Positions 9,601 to 18,679 of a stretch of 64,000 nt of DNA are shown here, one piece after another. The stretch covers positions 1 through 64,000 of the forward strand of contig DAOTWG010000031.1 of NCBI GenBank assembly GCA_034436015.1, given 5' to 3'. Source of the DNA: DAOTVX01 sp034436015. Lineage in GTDB: Bacteria; Chloroflexota; Anaerolineae; Anaerolineales; Villigracilaceae. How positions within the stretch are numbered: position 1 is the first letter of the stretch; every line of letters starts with the position of its first letter. The notes beneath the pieces were generated by a model that was not told where the DNA came from, searched no databases, and was given only the letters and a program-made list of their open reading frames with translations. Both the position numbers and the translations under genes were made by a program.

Positions 9601-10227
9601 TCACAAATTCTCTAATCTTGCAAGATCATCGACTGAGGAAACGCTGACATCCAAATCTCTGAGCAACCCATCTGAAATGGCATAAATCCATCCATGGATA
9701 GTGACTTTTTGATTTCTCTGCCATGTTTCCTGAACAATTGTGGTGTTTGCTACATTCTTCACTTGTTCGATCACATTTAACTCGCACAGCCGGTTGATCT
9801 TCCCTTCCATCGTAGGGAACTGTGACAGTTCATCTGCTCGTCTTTGTTGAATATCGCGGATATGACGAAGCCAATTATCTACTAATCCATGAGATTGGCT
9901 CTCAAATGTAGCTTTTACGCCTCCACATCCATAATGACCACAGACAATAATATGCTTTACATGCAGTATCTCAACTGCATATTGCAACACCGACAGACAA
10001 TTCATATCGCTGTGAACGACAAGATTCGCTACATTACGATGAACAAAGAGTTCACCAGGTAATAAGCCAACAATTTGATTTGCTGGCACACGACTATCTG
10101 AACAGCCAATCCAGAGAAACTCAGGGCTTTGCTGTTGAGAAAGCCGGAGGAAAAAAGACGGATCGTTTTGCGTTATTTGAGCAGCCCATTTTCGGTTATT
10201 CTCAAAGAGCGAAGACGGCGTTGTCAT
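9601..10227 (-). CDS. can: Beta-class carbonic anhydrase
   Basis: 208 residues, the usual size for a bacterial beta-carbonic anhydrase, which interconverts CO2 and bicarbonate. The zinc site is complete: C42 and D44/R46 in WIGCSDSRVPANQ, H98 and C101 in CGHYGCGG. The ATG at 10227 is chosen over an upstream in-frame start because AAAAGGAG lies 8 bases before it. The gene is visibly more AT-rich than its neighbours, which suggests acquisition by transfer. It lies 258 bases upstream of the SPFH and PEPC-fusion genes on the same strand. Since PEPC uses bicarbonate, a functional link is plausible but not proven. Confidence 0.95.
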   Translation of the reverse strand: MTTPSSLFENNRKWAAQITQNDPSFFLRLSQQQSPEFLWIGCSDSRVPANQIVGLLPGELFVHRNVANLVVHSDMNCLSVLQYAVEILHVKHIIVCGHYGCGGVKATFESQSHGLVDNWLRHIRDIQQRRADELSQFPTMEGKINRLCELNVIEQVKNVANTTIVQETWQRNQKVTIHGWIYAISDGLLRDLDVSVSSVDDLARLENL

Positions 10228-11819
10228 GAGCGACTCCTTTTGTTTTGCTAAGCTGTGATCGGGTGCGATCAAGGTATCGGAGTGTTTCAGGTCACCGAGG
10301 ACACCCTCGGTGGGCAGGAGCGTCGGAGTCGGCCATCTGCGGCCCAGAGAGGCTCTGAGCGAAGTCGAAAAGCAAGCCTGTGGCAGAGTGTAGCATGAAA
10401 CACATCTTCAATCAATACCCAACGAGCGCGTGAAAGATATCAAACGTCTGCTGTGGCTGCGGGCGCCAAGGGGGGTCTTGGAAGTATGGGCGTTGGCCGG
10501 CGCGCGAACTGCGTGGTCCGATTCCCTCTATCCCTGACGCTTGGTCAAGACGAGCACGGTGATCAGAACCGATTGCACAGCCTACCACACCGGCATAGTA
10601 TCCAACTGCCACCGGAATAGCCAATCCTTCGCTTTGCTCACGAGCAGTATGCCTTTGCCGTAACGAACACTCGCGGGGCAACAAGATAGGACAGAATAGG
10701 CTTTCGTGCACCAAGGATTGACAAAGAGGGCGTAGGCGTATGAGTTTGGTTTATGTGTCAGCAGACACAACACTACACACCAATGCTCAAGGGTAATATT
10801 ATACCGTATCCGGAACTGATCTGTGTGCGATAGGGCCCTGGCGTAGCGCGGTTCGCTCACGATTTCGCTGTCGGATTGATATATGGAGTCGCGCAAGCAA
10901 TTGTTGTAGAGAAAGGCCACGTGGCGGGCAGTTTGTCTATAGCGAGTTGGCGATCACGATCATGCTGACGATGAAGAAGGTATTGCATCTGCCAAACCAG
11001 GCCAATGAAGGCTTTGTACGTTTGCTCTCTTGCGAAGGTAGGTTAGAAACGGGGAGCGGTCTAGATAAAACAAGGGCATCCAAAAAACACCACGTTCACT
11101 TCAACTTGACCACCGCCCAGCGCATCACTGGGGTCATGTGAAGTGGTTGGGGCTTTTGGCATAGGAGTATATTGGTAACACTTGCTTGGCGAGTCGGTAA
11201 GTAATTCTAGCGCCTCGAACGTACCTGCTTTCTTTTCTGATCGTAGATCTAATAATGTGGGGGCGGCTTTGCCCCAGCGCAAAACCACCCCTTGGTAGAA
11301 ACTCGGCATTGTGAAACCACAAGTGTTTACCAGAGAGAACATTAACGGCGTATCAAATTTCGTCGAGCGGCGCACGCGCACGTTTTTCGGGTGCGGCGGG
11401 ATGCGCCGTTCGAGACTCCGAATGCCTTGCTGGGCGGCGGGGCCTTCGCCTCGTTTGCCTATTGGAACCAGAGCCGACGCTTTCGCCGCCGGCCGAGCCT
11501 GTATCAGGCGGTGGAAGAGAGTCGCCTAGACGACGAACATTTCCACATGCTGCTTGTGGCGCAACTGCCGCGGCGTTTGTGTCTTTCCGCCGGACAGTTC
11601 CGCCTGGCCGCGTCCACGCAGCCGGACGTTCAAAGACGTACAAGGCGTTTACCGGGCTTCCCGCAATGTCAACGGCGGAACGGCGGCAGCAGGGTATCCT
11701 TACTCGCCGCTGGGGAGCGGTGCGCCGAAGTGCATAGCTTTCGTTCTGATCCACATTCGACGCTTGGTTTCTGAAAAAGGTTGAATCACTTCTCGCACAA
11801 CGCGCGCCGCGACGTTCGT
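10228..11819. other. 1.6-kb stretch without a recognisable gene
   Basis: Several open frames exist on both strands (for example minus 10582-10920, plus 11391-11774, minus 11353-11844), but none shows a ribosome binding site plus family motifs. They overlap each other on opposite strands. No tRNA, RNase P, tmRNA or repeat array was recognised. The part 11370-11800 is GC-rich and may be decayed coding DNA. The minus strand directly before the carbonic anhydrase gene probably holds its promoter (TTGATC then TAGCAA, 17 apart, weak). Confidence 0.4.
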
Positions 11820-13304
11820 TCACTCCTGGGGCCAGGGGCAGCACAATACCAGATCGCGTGCTGCCTTGACCTCATCCAAACGTCCAACCGGCGTCGTGTG
11901 AGGGGCTTCGTGCAAGAGATGTGGTTGTGTGCGCGCCTCCTCGGCGATCTTCAGCATGGCCTCGGCAAAGGCATCCAGGGTTTGTTTGCTTTCCGTCTCG
12001 GTTGGCTCAATCATGAGCGCCTCGTGGACAATGAGGGGGAAGTAGTACGTCGGTGGGTGGAAGCCATAGTCCATCAGTCGTTTGGCGATATCGAGGGCGC
12101 GTATAGTCGAGTCGGGGAATCGGCCCTCGGCCACGAACTCGTGCATGCAGAGACGGTTGTAAGGGAGGCGGTATGTCTCCTGTAAACGAACGCGCAAGTA
12201 GTTGGCGTTGAGCACGGCGGCTTCCGCGACCCGACGTAAGCCGTCCGCGCCGTGCATGGCAATATACGTATAGGCGCGCACCAACATACCAAAGTGCCCG
12301 TGAAAAGCCTTGACGCGGCCAATACTCTTGGAAGGCTGGATGAAACCGAATAGCGGAGGCGAGTCCTCTTCACCTTCTTCGAGAACACCGATGAGTGGCC
12401 CGGGAAGAAAGTCGACCAGAGGCGCCGCCACGCCGACCGGCCCCGACCCTGGCCCACCGCCGCCGTGAGGTGTGGAGAACGTTTTGTGCAAATTGAAGTG
12501 CATGATGTCGAAACCAACATCGGCCGGACGCATAATGCCTAGAAGGGCGTTCAGGTTCGCGCCATCGCCATAGACCAGACCACCGCATGCGTGAACCAGC
12601 CGGATCGCTTCTTCTAGATTTTCATCGAAGAGTCCTAGTGTGTTCGGGTTCGTGAGCATCAAGCCTACGACGGTTTCGTCGCACTGGGCGCGAAGGGCAG
12701 CCAGGTCCACGTTGCCGCGCGCATCCGAAGGAATTTGCACGACCTGCAAGCCGCTCATCGCCGAGGAGGCCGGGTTCGTGCCATGCGCCGAGTCGGGAAT
12801 CAGCATTTTCACCCGTTTCTCGTCGCCGCGATCGTGATGGTACGCGCGCATGATGAGCACGCCGGTCAGTTCGCCGTGCGCGCCGGCCGCCGGTTGCAGC
12901 GAGACCGCCGCAAAGCCGCCGATTGCTTTCAACCACTCCTGGAGCATATACATCAGCGCCAGATTGCCCTGCACGGTCTCGATAGGTTGCAAGGGATGGG
13001 TAAAGGCAAAGCCGGGCAGGCGCGCCATATCCTCGTTGATTTTGGGATTGTATTTCATGGTGCACGAACCGAGCGGATAAAAGCCGCCATCCACGCTATA
13101 GTTCAGATGAGAAAGGTGCATATAATGGCGGATGACATCCACTTCGGCCAATTCGGGGAGCGGAAGCGTATCGCGCAGGAGCGATGCGGGCAATTCCGCG
13201 CGCGGTACATCCGGTTCCGGAAGGGAGACGCCGCGTCGTCCTGGCGAGGAAAGTTCAAAAACTGTAGGCTCAATTACTTTAGGGGTAGACGAAGGATCAG
13301 CCAT
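11820..13304 (-). CDS. gcvPB: Glycine dehydrogenase (P-protein) subunit 2
   Basis: 494 residues, the C-terminal half of the split P-protein. It decarboxylates glycine on PLP and passes aminomethyl to the lipoyl arm of GcvH. The PLP lysine is K274 in NLHKTFSTPHGGGGPGSGPV, and the family signature LGSCTMKYNPKINE is present near residue 75. The ATG at 13304 overlaps the end of gcvPA by 8 bases, giving translational coupling of the two subunits. It is the last gene of the gcvH-gcvPA-gcvPB operon, controlled by the glycine riboswitch in front of gcvH. gcvT (aminomethyltransferase) is not in the window. Confidence 0.97.
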   Translation of the reverse strand: MADPSSTPKVIEPTVFELSSPGRRGVSLPEPDVPRAELPASLLRDTLPLPELAEVDVIRHYMHLSHLNYSVDGGFYPLGSCTMKYNPKINEDMARLPGFAFTHPLQPIETVQGNLALMYMLQEWLKAIGGFAAVSLQPAAGAHGELTGVLIMRAYHHDRGDEKRVKMLIPDSAHGTNPASSAMSGLQVVQIPSDARGNVDLAALRAQCDETVVGLMLTNPNTLGLFDENLEEAIRLVHACGGLVYGDGANLNALLGIMRPADVGFDIMHFNLHKTFSTPHGGGGPGSGPVGVAAPLVDFLPGPLIGVLEEGEEDSPPLFGFIQPSKSIGRVKAFHGHFGMLVRAYTYIAMHGADGLRRVAEAAVLNANYLRVRLQETYRLPYNRLCMHEFVAEGRFPDSTIRALDIAKRLMDYGFHPPTYYFPLIVHEALMIEPTETESKQTLDAFAEAMLKIAEEARTQPHLLHEAPHTTPVGRLDEVKAARDLVLCCPWPQE

Positions 13305-14649
13305 GGCCTATCTCCTTCAGCGTAGCGACGAAATAATCTATCTCCTCTTTTGTATTCACCTCGGTCACCGCAACCAGGAGGTGATTCGAAAGGGCAGGAT
13401 AATCCTGACCGAGGTCATACCCACCCAGAATGCCGTGCTCCAGAAGACGTTCGTTGACTTCGGCTATCGGACGGTTAAGGCGCAAGGTAAATTCGTGGAA
13501 GAAAGGCTGAGGAAACGCCAATTGCAGGCCGGGGATCTGGCAGAGTTGATCCGCCGCATAGTGCGCCTTGTGGTAGCACAACTCGGCCACTTTGCGCATT
13601 CCATCTTTTCCGAGCAGAGACATATACACCGCCGCGGCAAGCGCCAGCAACCCCTGGTTGGTGCAGATGTTCGATGTCGCCCGTTCGCGCTTGATATGCT
13701 GCTCGCGCGCTGTCAAGGTCATCACATAGGCGCGTTGGCCGCGATTGTCCACCGTCTCGCCGATCAGTCGGCCGGCCATTTTGTGTACATACTGCTTGCG
13801 TGTGGTGAAATATCCCAAGTAGGGCCCACCAAAGGAAAGTGGGATGCCCAACGGTTGGGCCTCACCCACGACGATGTCGGCGTCCATTGCAGCCGGTGTC
13901 TTGAACAGTGCCAGCGCGAGGGGATTCGCCGCCACACAGACGAGCGCGCCGCGCGCATGCGCCGTTCGGATAAGCGCCGTGTAATCATAGAGGCGGCCGA
14001 AGAAATCCGGATATTGTAGGATGAGTAAAGCCGTATTGTCATCCAGCAAGGAGGCGAATGACTCGGGAGGAGAAGTTGGGTTGGTAATGTCATCGCCGGC
14101 AAGGTCGAGGCCCATCCCTTGTACGTACGTCCGCACGACGGCGCGGTACTGAGGATGAACAGCCGGCGAAAGAACGATGCGGTTACGCTTCCCGCGAAAG
14201 ACGGCATAGGCCATGTTAACTGCTTCCGCCAGGGCGGTCGCGCCGTCATAGTGCGAGGCGTTCGAAACCTCCATGCCGGTCAGAGCGCACATCAGGGACT
14301 GATACTCGAAGATTGCCTGCAGCGTGCCCTGAGAGATTTCCGGTTGATAAGGGGTATAGGCGGTGTAGAATTCGCCGCGTCGCAAGATGTGATCCACCGC
14401 TGCTGGAATGTAGTGATGGTAGGCTCCGGCTCCAAGGAAGGAGATAAGGTTATCGCGCACGTTTTCATTGCCGGCGGCCAGGTCGTTCAGCTCCGTTGCG
14501 GCCTCCATCTCGCTAAGCGCCGGTGGCAGATTCAGTCGGGGAAAACGATAGGCGGCAGGAACATCCCGAAAAAGTTCCTCGAGGGTCTGCACACCGATGG
14601 CCTTTAACATGGCTTCCTGTTCGGCAGGGGTCAAAGGAATGTAGGACAT
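13297..14649 (-). CDS. gcvPA: Glycine dehydrogenase (P-protein) subunit 1
   Basis: 450 residues, the N-terminal half of the split glycine decarboxylase P-protein. It starts MSYIPLTPAEQEAMLKAIGV, the standard GcvPA opening. It continues with FLGAGAYHHYIPAAVDHI, EFYTAYTPYQPEISQGTLQA and TGMEVSNASHYDGATALAEA. The start at 14649 is preceded by GGAGGTGCT; a longer in-frame start at 14685 has no such site. It forms a heterotetramer with GcvPB, whose gene overlaps its 3' end. The upstream gene gcvH ends 123 bases before. Confidence 0.97.
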   Translation of the reverse strand: MSYIPLTPAEQEAMLKAIGVQTLEELFRDVPAAYRFPRLNLPPALSEMEAATELNDLAAGNENVRDNLISFLGAGAYHHYIPAAVDHILRRGEFYTAYTPYQPEISQGTLQAIFEYQSLMCALTGMEVSNASHYDGATALAEAVNMAYAVFRGKRNRIVLSPAVHPQYRAVVRTYVQGMGLDLAGDDITNPTSPPESFASLLDDNTALLILQYPDFFGRLYDYTALIRTAHARGALVCVAANPLALALFKTPAAMDADIVVGEAQPLGIPLSFGGPYLGYFTTRKQYVHKMAGRLIGETVDNRGQRAYVMTLTAREQHIKRERATSNICTNQGLLALAAAVYMSLLGKDGMRKVAELCYHKAHYAADQLCQIPGLQLAFPQPFFHEFTLRLNRPIAEVNERLLEHGILGGYDLGQDYPALSNHLLVAVTEVNTKEEIDYFVATLKEIGHG

Positions 14650-14772
14650 AGCACCTCCAGCAACGGAACGAGGCAGACGAGACAAAAAACCAGTCTCATC
14701 GGTGTCGCTGTGTTCGCGCTTCCCGGCTTCTGGCGGTGGTTACCTCGCCTGTGCGCTTGCGCGGACGTCTGA

Positions 14773-15150
14773 TCAGTGTGCGCGTTCCCGGCAGTAGGCT
14801 TCGTAGGCGGCGGCATCCATCAGGGCCGAATCATCGCCCCCCTCGACTTGAACCAGCCAGGCGGCGCTGTAGGGGTCGCTGTTGATCAATTCAGGCTTGG
14901 CGGCCAAGTCTGTGTTGACGGCGACGATCTTGCCGCTAACCGGAGCGTAGGCTTCTGCCGCTGCCTTAACCGATTCCAAGGAGGCGATCGGCGTGCCCGC
15001 TTGAATCGCCTCGCCCTCGCTAACGAGGATCTCCACGAAGACGATGTCGGAGAGCTGTGATTGCGCATAATCCGTCAGGCCGACTTTGCCGGTGGCCGGG
15101 TCAAACCACTCGTCTGTTTTCGCGTATTTAAGGTGAGCAGGAATGTTCAT
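14773..15150 (-). CDS. gcvH: Glycine cleavage system H protein
   Basis: 125 residues, full length for GcvH, the lipoyl carrier that shuttles the aminomethyl group between the P, T and L proteins. The lipoylated lysine is K62 in IASLESVKAAAEAYAPVSG. The N-terminus reads MNIPAHLKYAKTDEWFD, and VGLTDYAQSQLSDIVFVELP-like text follows. The ATG at 15150 is preceded by GCGGAGGTTGGATC; the longer frame upstream would run into the terminator hairpin. It is the first gene of the gcv operon, directly behind the tandem glycine riboswitch. Confidence 0.97.
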   Translation of the reverse strand: MNIPAHLKYAKTDEWFDPATGKVGLTDYAQSQLSDIVFVEILVSEGEAIQAGTPIASLESVKAAAEAYAPVSGKIVAVNTDLAAKPELINSDPYSAAWLVQVEGGDDSALMDAAAYEAYCRERAH

Positions 15151-15174
15151 GATCCAACCTCCGCGGAAAAGGGT

Positions 15175-15206
15175 CAAAAAGGCGCATGAGGAGGAACTCA
15201 TGCGCC
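15175..15206 (-). terminator. Intrinsic terminator of the glycine riboswitch expression platform
   Basis: On the minus strand GGCGCATGAG and CTCATGCGCC (15181-15206) form a strong stem followed by TTTTT (15180-15176), right between the second aptamer and gcvH. This is the expected regulatory terminator. Glycine binding would favour an alternative fold and let transcription continue (known behaviour of gcv-type glycine riboswitches). Confidence 0.85.
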
Positions 15207-15214
15207 TCTGTCAA

Positions 15215-15388
15215 CAACCTGAGAGATTCGCCCATGCGAAATGGGCTTGCCCCGTCGGCGTCCCTGCGCGGGACCTTTCCAGAGGAGAGCAGAACGCGGG
15301 TCCTTTTACCTGAGAGTTTCGCCTGACTTCGTTTTCTGCCGGCTTGCCCCTTCGGTGCTCCAGAACGGAGTCTCTTCCCTGCGTTCTG
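15215..15388 (-). ncRNA. Tandem glycine riboswitch (two aptamers)
   Basis: Two aptamer-like blocks are seen on the minus strand. The first (about 15388-15300) contains GGGAAGAGACTCCG, CACCGAAGGGGCAAGCCGGC and CGAAACTCTCAGGTAAAAGG. The second (about 15295-15215) contains GCTCTCCTCTGGAAAGG, CGCCGACGGGGCAAGCCC and GCGAATCTCTCAGG. The repeated pair of a CCGA(A/C)GGGGCAAGCC element and a CTCTCAGG element is diagnostic of glycine aptamers. The two lie back to back, as in cooperative tandem riboswitches, and control the gcv operon. Confidence 0.93.
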
Positions 15389-15403
15389 TGAATTGTTATG
15401 TTT

Positions 15404-15432
15404 ATTCTATGGGGCAAGCGACAAAAAGTCAA
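15404..15432 (-). promoter_or_regulatory. Sigma70-type promoter of the gcv operon
   Basis: On the minus strand TTGACT (15432-15427) and TAGAAT (15409-15404) are separated by exactly 17 bases. Predicted transcription start is near 15397, a few bases before the first glycine aptamer. Confidence 0.85.
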
Positions 15433-15705
15433 GAGAAATCCCTGACGGTTACCTACATGATGACGCAACTCGATGTGGCGGTTGAACGTCCTGCTTCAGG
15501 CCGGAGACCTGGATCATCCGACCCATCGCGCCGATGCTAAGGAGAATGTGTCCGCAAGCAGGAGTACGAATAGAAGCAGGGGTGTGGGGCAAATCGCCGA
15601 TCGGCTACGTAAGGCGAAGATTCACATGACCCTCTAGGAGAAGCACCCGCGATTGTGGGCCATCCCCGGAGACTCACGAAAGAGAGGTTTCCCCTATAAA
15701 GCAGG

Positions 15706-15711
15706 TATAAT
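15706..15711 (+). promoter_or_regulatory. TATAAT -10 box giving a leaderless start for the MFS gene
   Basis: A perfect TATAAT ends 6 bases before the ATG at 15718, so transcription should begin on or next to the start codon. No ribosome binding site is present. A clear -35 is not seen. Confidence 0.6.
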
Positions 15712-15717
15712 AAGACA

Positions 15718-16905
15718 ATGCTTACAAGAGTGCTTACCTGGGTAAAGCAGGATTCCGTTCGGCGAACGTTCGGTTATTATTGGGCGTTTATCTACGGGGG
15801 ATTAGGGGCGGCAGTTACCGGTCCAACCTTGCCGGTGCTGGCCGGACAAACCGGTGTGAGTTTGGGGACAGTGGGTTTCCTGTTTCTGACCGGCTCTGGT
15901 GGTTACACTCTGGGAACATTCGTGAGCGGTCGAGTTTACGACCGAGCGCGCGGCCACCTGGTACTGGGAACGGCGCAGGTGTTCTCGGCCTGTATGCTTG
16001 TTTTGATTCCTTTTGCGCCTTCTTTCTGGCTGTTGGCGCTGATCAGCGTGCTTCGAGGGTTTGCCGATGGTTTCATTAACACGGGCGCCAACACTTTACT
16101 CTCCTGGACGCATGGCGAAAGGGTTGGCCCCTTCATGAATGCCCTGCACTTTTTCTTTGGCCTTGGAGCGTTCCTCTCGCCTTTGTTGGTGGCGCAACTG
16201 ATCGAGGTCGAGAATGGCTATCGCTGGGTGTACTTGATCCTGGCGGCCTTCGGTCTGGTAGCCGGCGCGCGCGTGTTTGCCCTGTCAGGTGATCCGCGTC
16301 CGGAACCCAACACTATCCCGCGCTATGCCTCGAGCATGCTGGATAGGACTCTGTCTGCGCCGATTCTGGCCGCCATGTTCTACCTTTTTTTCTACGTGGG
16401 AGCGGAGATTACCTTTGGCGGTTGGGTGTATACCTATGCTACCACCTTGGGGGTGGCTACCCCTGCTGCGGCGGCATATCTGACTTCTGCCTTCTGGCTC
16501 TCGTTCACGCTCGGTCGGTTGCTCGCCATTCCAGCAAGCGCTCGTTTCTCGGCGCGCCGTGTCATTCCTGTGACGGTAAGCGGCGGTTTGTTGATGCTGG
16601 TTCTGATGATCGCGTTTTCCTCCTCCGACATTGTGTTGTGGCTGGCTGCTGTAGGGGTGGGCTTTTTCATGGCGCCCGTTTGGCCAATGGGGTTTACCCT
16701 GGCCGGCCAATCGATCCCCCTAAGCGGTCGCGCGAGCTCGCTCATCCTGCTTGGCGATAGTTTGGGCGGCATGATTCTGCCGACGTTGGTAGGCAAAGTG
16801 ATTGAGGCGGTTGGCGCGGCGACGATGACGTATCTGGTCGCTGCCAGCCTGGCGCTCAATCTTGTCGCTTTTGCGTTCCTGCTGCGCGCCCGGCCGCGTG
16901 GCTGA
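15718..16905 (+). CDS. Major facilitator superfamily transporter
   Basis: 395 residues with about 12 hydrophobic helices, the classic MFS size. The loop between helices 2 and 3 carries GRVYDRARGHLVLG, a version of the MFS motif A (GxLaDrxGrr). The first helix region is YYWAFIYGGLGAAVTGPTLP, resembling the FucP/sugar-permease side of the family. Substrate is not predictable from sequence. The start is set by the TATAAT immediately upstream, with no ribosome binding site, consistent with leaderless expression. radA follows after about 50 bases with its own promoter. Confidence 0.85.
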   Translation: MLTRVLTWVKQDSVRRTFGYYWAFIYGGLGAAVTGPTLPVLAGQTGVSLGTVGFLFLTGSGGYTLGTFVSGRVYDRARGHLVLGTAQVFSACMLVLIPFAPSFWLLALISVLRGFADGFINTGANTLLSWTHGERVGPFMNALHFFFGLGAFLSPLLVAQLIEVENGYRWVYLILAAFGLVAGARVFALSGDPRPEPNTIPRYASSMLDRTLSAPILAAMFYLFFYVGAEITFGGWVYTYATTLGVATPAAAAYLTSAFWLSFTLGRLLAIPASARFSARRVIPVTVSGGLLMLVLMIAFSSSDIVLWLAAVGVGFFMAPVWPMGFTLAGQSIPLSGRASSLILLGDSLGGMILPTLVGKVIEAVGAATMTYLVAASLALNLVAFAFLLRARPRG

Positions 16906-16935
16906 TGCCGGCGAAGATCGCACGGCGGCTCGCGC

Positions 16936-16948
16936 TATAATCTATAAT
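16936..16948 (+). promoter_or_regulatory. Double TATAAT, leaderless promoter of radA
   Basis: Two TATAAT hexamers in tandem (16936-16941 and 16943-16948). The second ends 6 bases before the radA ATG at 16955, placing +1 at the start codon. No Shine-Dalgarno sequence follows and no good -35 is seen. Confidence 0.6.
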
Positions 16949-16954
16949 AGAGAC

Positions 16955-18364
16955 ATGCCAAAGACGTACACGCGTTATGTCTGTCAACAATGTGGACGCA
17001 TCGCGGCAGGGTACATAGGGCGATGCCCGCAGTGCGGCGCGTATGACTCTATGGTGGAGGAAATCATCAGCGAGAGTCCACCCCCTGCTCTAGGACGTGG
17101 CCTGCGCGCGCGCACGACCCCGCGTCGTCTTTCGGAAATTCGCGCCGAGGCCGAGGAGCGCATCTTGCTTCCGATTGGCGAGTTCGCCCGCGTTCTGGGC
17201 GGCGGCATAGTGCCCGGCTCCATTGTTCTCATCGGTGGCGATCCGGGAATCGGGAAGTCTACGCTCATGTTGCAAATGGCGCTTGAGATGGCTGCTCGCC
17301 TCAAGATTCTCTATGTTTCCGGCGAGGAATCCGAACGCCAAATCAAGATGCGCGCCGAACGTCTGCGCGCGGCGCAACAACCTTTCCCGGAGAACCTCTT
17401 TCTAGTCACCGAGACCAGCCTGGACGCTATTATGGAGCATGTGGCAACGCTCAAGCCGGATATATTGATTGTCGACTCGATTCAGACCACCTACCTGCCC
17501 GAACTGGACGCGGCCGCCGGCTTGGTGACTCAGGTGCGCGAATCGGCCAACCGCCTGCGTGAACTTGCCAAGTCCGCCGGGCCGGCGGTCTTCGTTATTG
17601 GCCATGTGACCAAAGAGGGCACCATTGCCGGGCCGCGCGTGCTCGAGCATATTGTAGATACCGTCCTTTATCTGGAGGGCGACCGTTTCCAGGCCTATCG
17701 CTTATTGCGTTCCGTTAAGAATCGATTTGGGGCGACGGCGGAGGTAGGGGTTTTCGAAATGGCCGAACACGGTTTGATAGAGGTGACCAACCCCTCGGAG
17801 GCGTTCCTGGCCGAACGCATGATCAACGTGCCTGGCTCTGCTGTTGCCGTGACGATGGAAGGCACGCGGCCGTTGCTGGTGGAAGTGCAAGGATTGACCA
17901 GCCCGGCTCAATTCGGCAACGCCCGCCGCACCCCAAACGGCGTGGACTACAACCGTCTGTTGATGCTCACTGCCGTCCTGACGCGACGGGTTGGGCTGCG
18001 TTTGGCAGAGGCCGATATCTTTGTCAACGTGGTCGGCGGTTTGCGTATTGAGGAACCGGCCGCTGACCTGGCGATCGCCGTGGCCATTACCTCCTCTATG
18101 CGCGATGTTCCTGTACGGGCAGACGCTGTTCTGATCGGCGAGATTGGCCTGGCTGGCGAGTTGCGCATGCCCGGACAGATGCCTGCCCGCCTGCGCGAAG
18201 CGGCCAGATTGGGGTTCAAGGCCGCGATCGTTCCCAAACGTTTGCGGCGCGGAGAAGCCTGGTCGCAAGAAGTCGAAGTCATCGAGGCGCGTTCGGTGCA
18301 ACAGGCGCTGGAGGCAGCCTTTGCGCTCTCGCGCGAATTGCCGAAGCCGAGAAAAGTTGCATGA
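16955..18364 (+). CDS. radA: DNA repair protein RadA
   Basis: 469 residues, normal for RadA (Sms), a RecA-like hexameric helicase that drives branch migration during recombination. Order of parts: four-cysteine zinc finger (C10, C13, C24, C27), Walker A GGDPGIGKST at 94-103, ILIVDSIQTTY Walker B region, the RadA-specific KNRFG motif (SVKNRFGATAEVGVFEM) and a C-terminal Lon-protease-like domain (VNVVGGLRIEEPAADLAIAV, GEIGLAGELR). The start at 16955 matches the standard N-terminus before the zinc finger; the longer upstream frame would overlap the MFS gene. Confidence 0.97.
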   Translation: MPKTYTRYVCQQCGRIAAGYIGRCPQCGAYDSMVEEIISESPPPALGRGLRARTTPRRLSEIRAEAEERILLPIGEFARVLGGGIVPGSIVLIGGDPGIGKSTLMLQMALEMAARLKILYVSGEESERQIKMRAERLRAAQQPFPENLFLVTETSLDAIMEHVATLKPDILIVDSIQTTYLPELDAAAGLVTQVRESANRLRELAKSAGPAVFVIGHVTKEGTIAGPRVLEHIVDTVLYLEGDRFQAYRLLRSVKNRFGATAEVGVFEMAEHGLIEVTNPSEAFLAERMINVPGSAVAVTMEGTRPLLVEVQGLTSPAQFGNARRTPNGVDYNRLLMLTAVLTRRVGLRLAEADIFVNVVGGLRIEEPAADLAIAVAITSSMRDVPVRADAVLIGEIGLAGELRMPGQMPARLREAARLGFKAAIVPKRLRRGEAWSQEVEVIEARSVQQALEAAFALSRELPKPRKVA

Positions 18365-18679
18365 CCGGCGTCGGCGCCGAAAAGATTGTCGACTCCGCTA
18401 TTTCTTCATCAGACAGTCCACGAAGGAGCCAGGAGAGATGCGGTAAAATCAAGCGCTCTTCTTCTTGATGCACTCGCGGGTTGGATTCTTTTCTGCTCGT
18501 CATGGGGAGAAGCCAACTTGGGCGGCGGGAGAGAAGAAAGGCGCCTGTTTGCGACCTGTTTTCCGCTTCGACTCGACCACTCCTCTCATTGGTTTGTCGG
18601 AACGAGAGCGCGAGGAAGTAAAATGCAGTGTGCTCTAGGTGGATGTTTGCAGTCATTATCACCTTGAAAGGAGTGTTCT
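18365..18679 (+). other. Intergenic, nothing recognised
   Basis: 315 bases between radA and the SDR gene. Short open frames here have no family motifs. A ribosome binding site AAAGGAG at 18667-18673 belongs to the SDR gene. Confidence 0.4.

Noticed and set aside
10582..10920. 112-aa minus ORF in the 10-11 kb gap
   Set aside because: No ribosome binding site, no motif, mixed composition.
11353..11844. Overlapping ORFs on both strands before gcvPB
   Set aside because: Several long frames in GC-rich DNA on both strands with no family similarity; not callable as genes.
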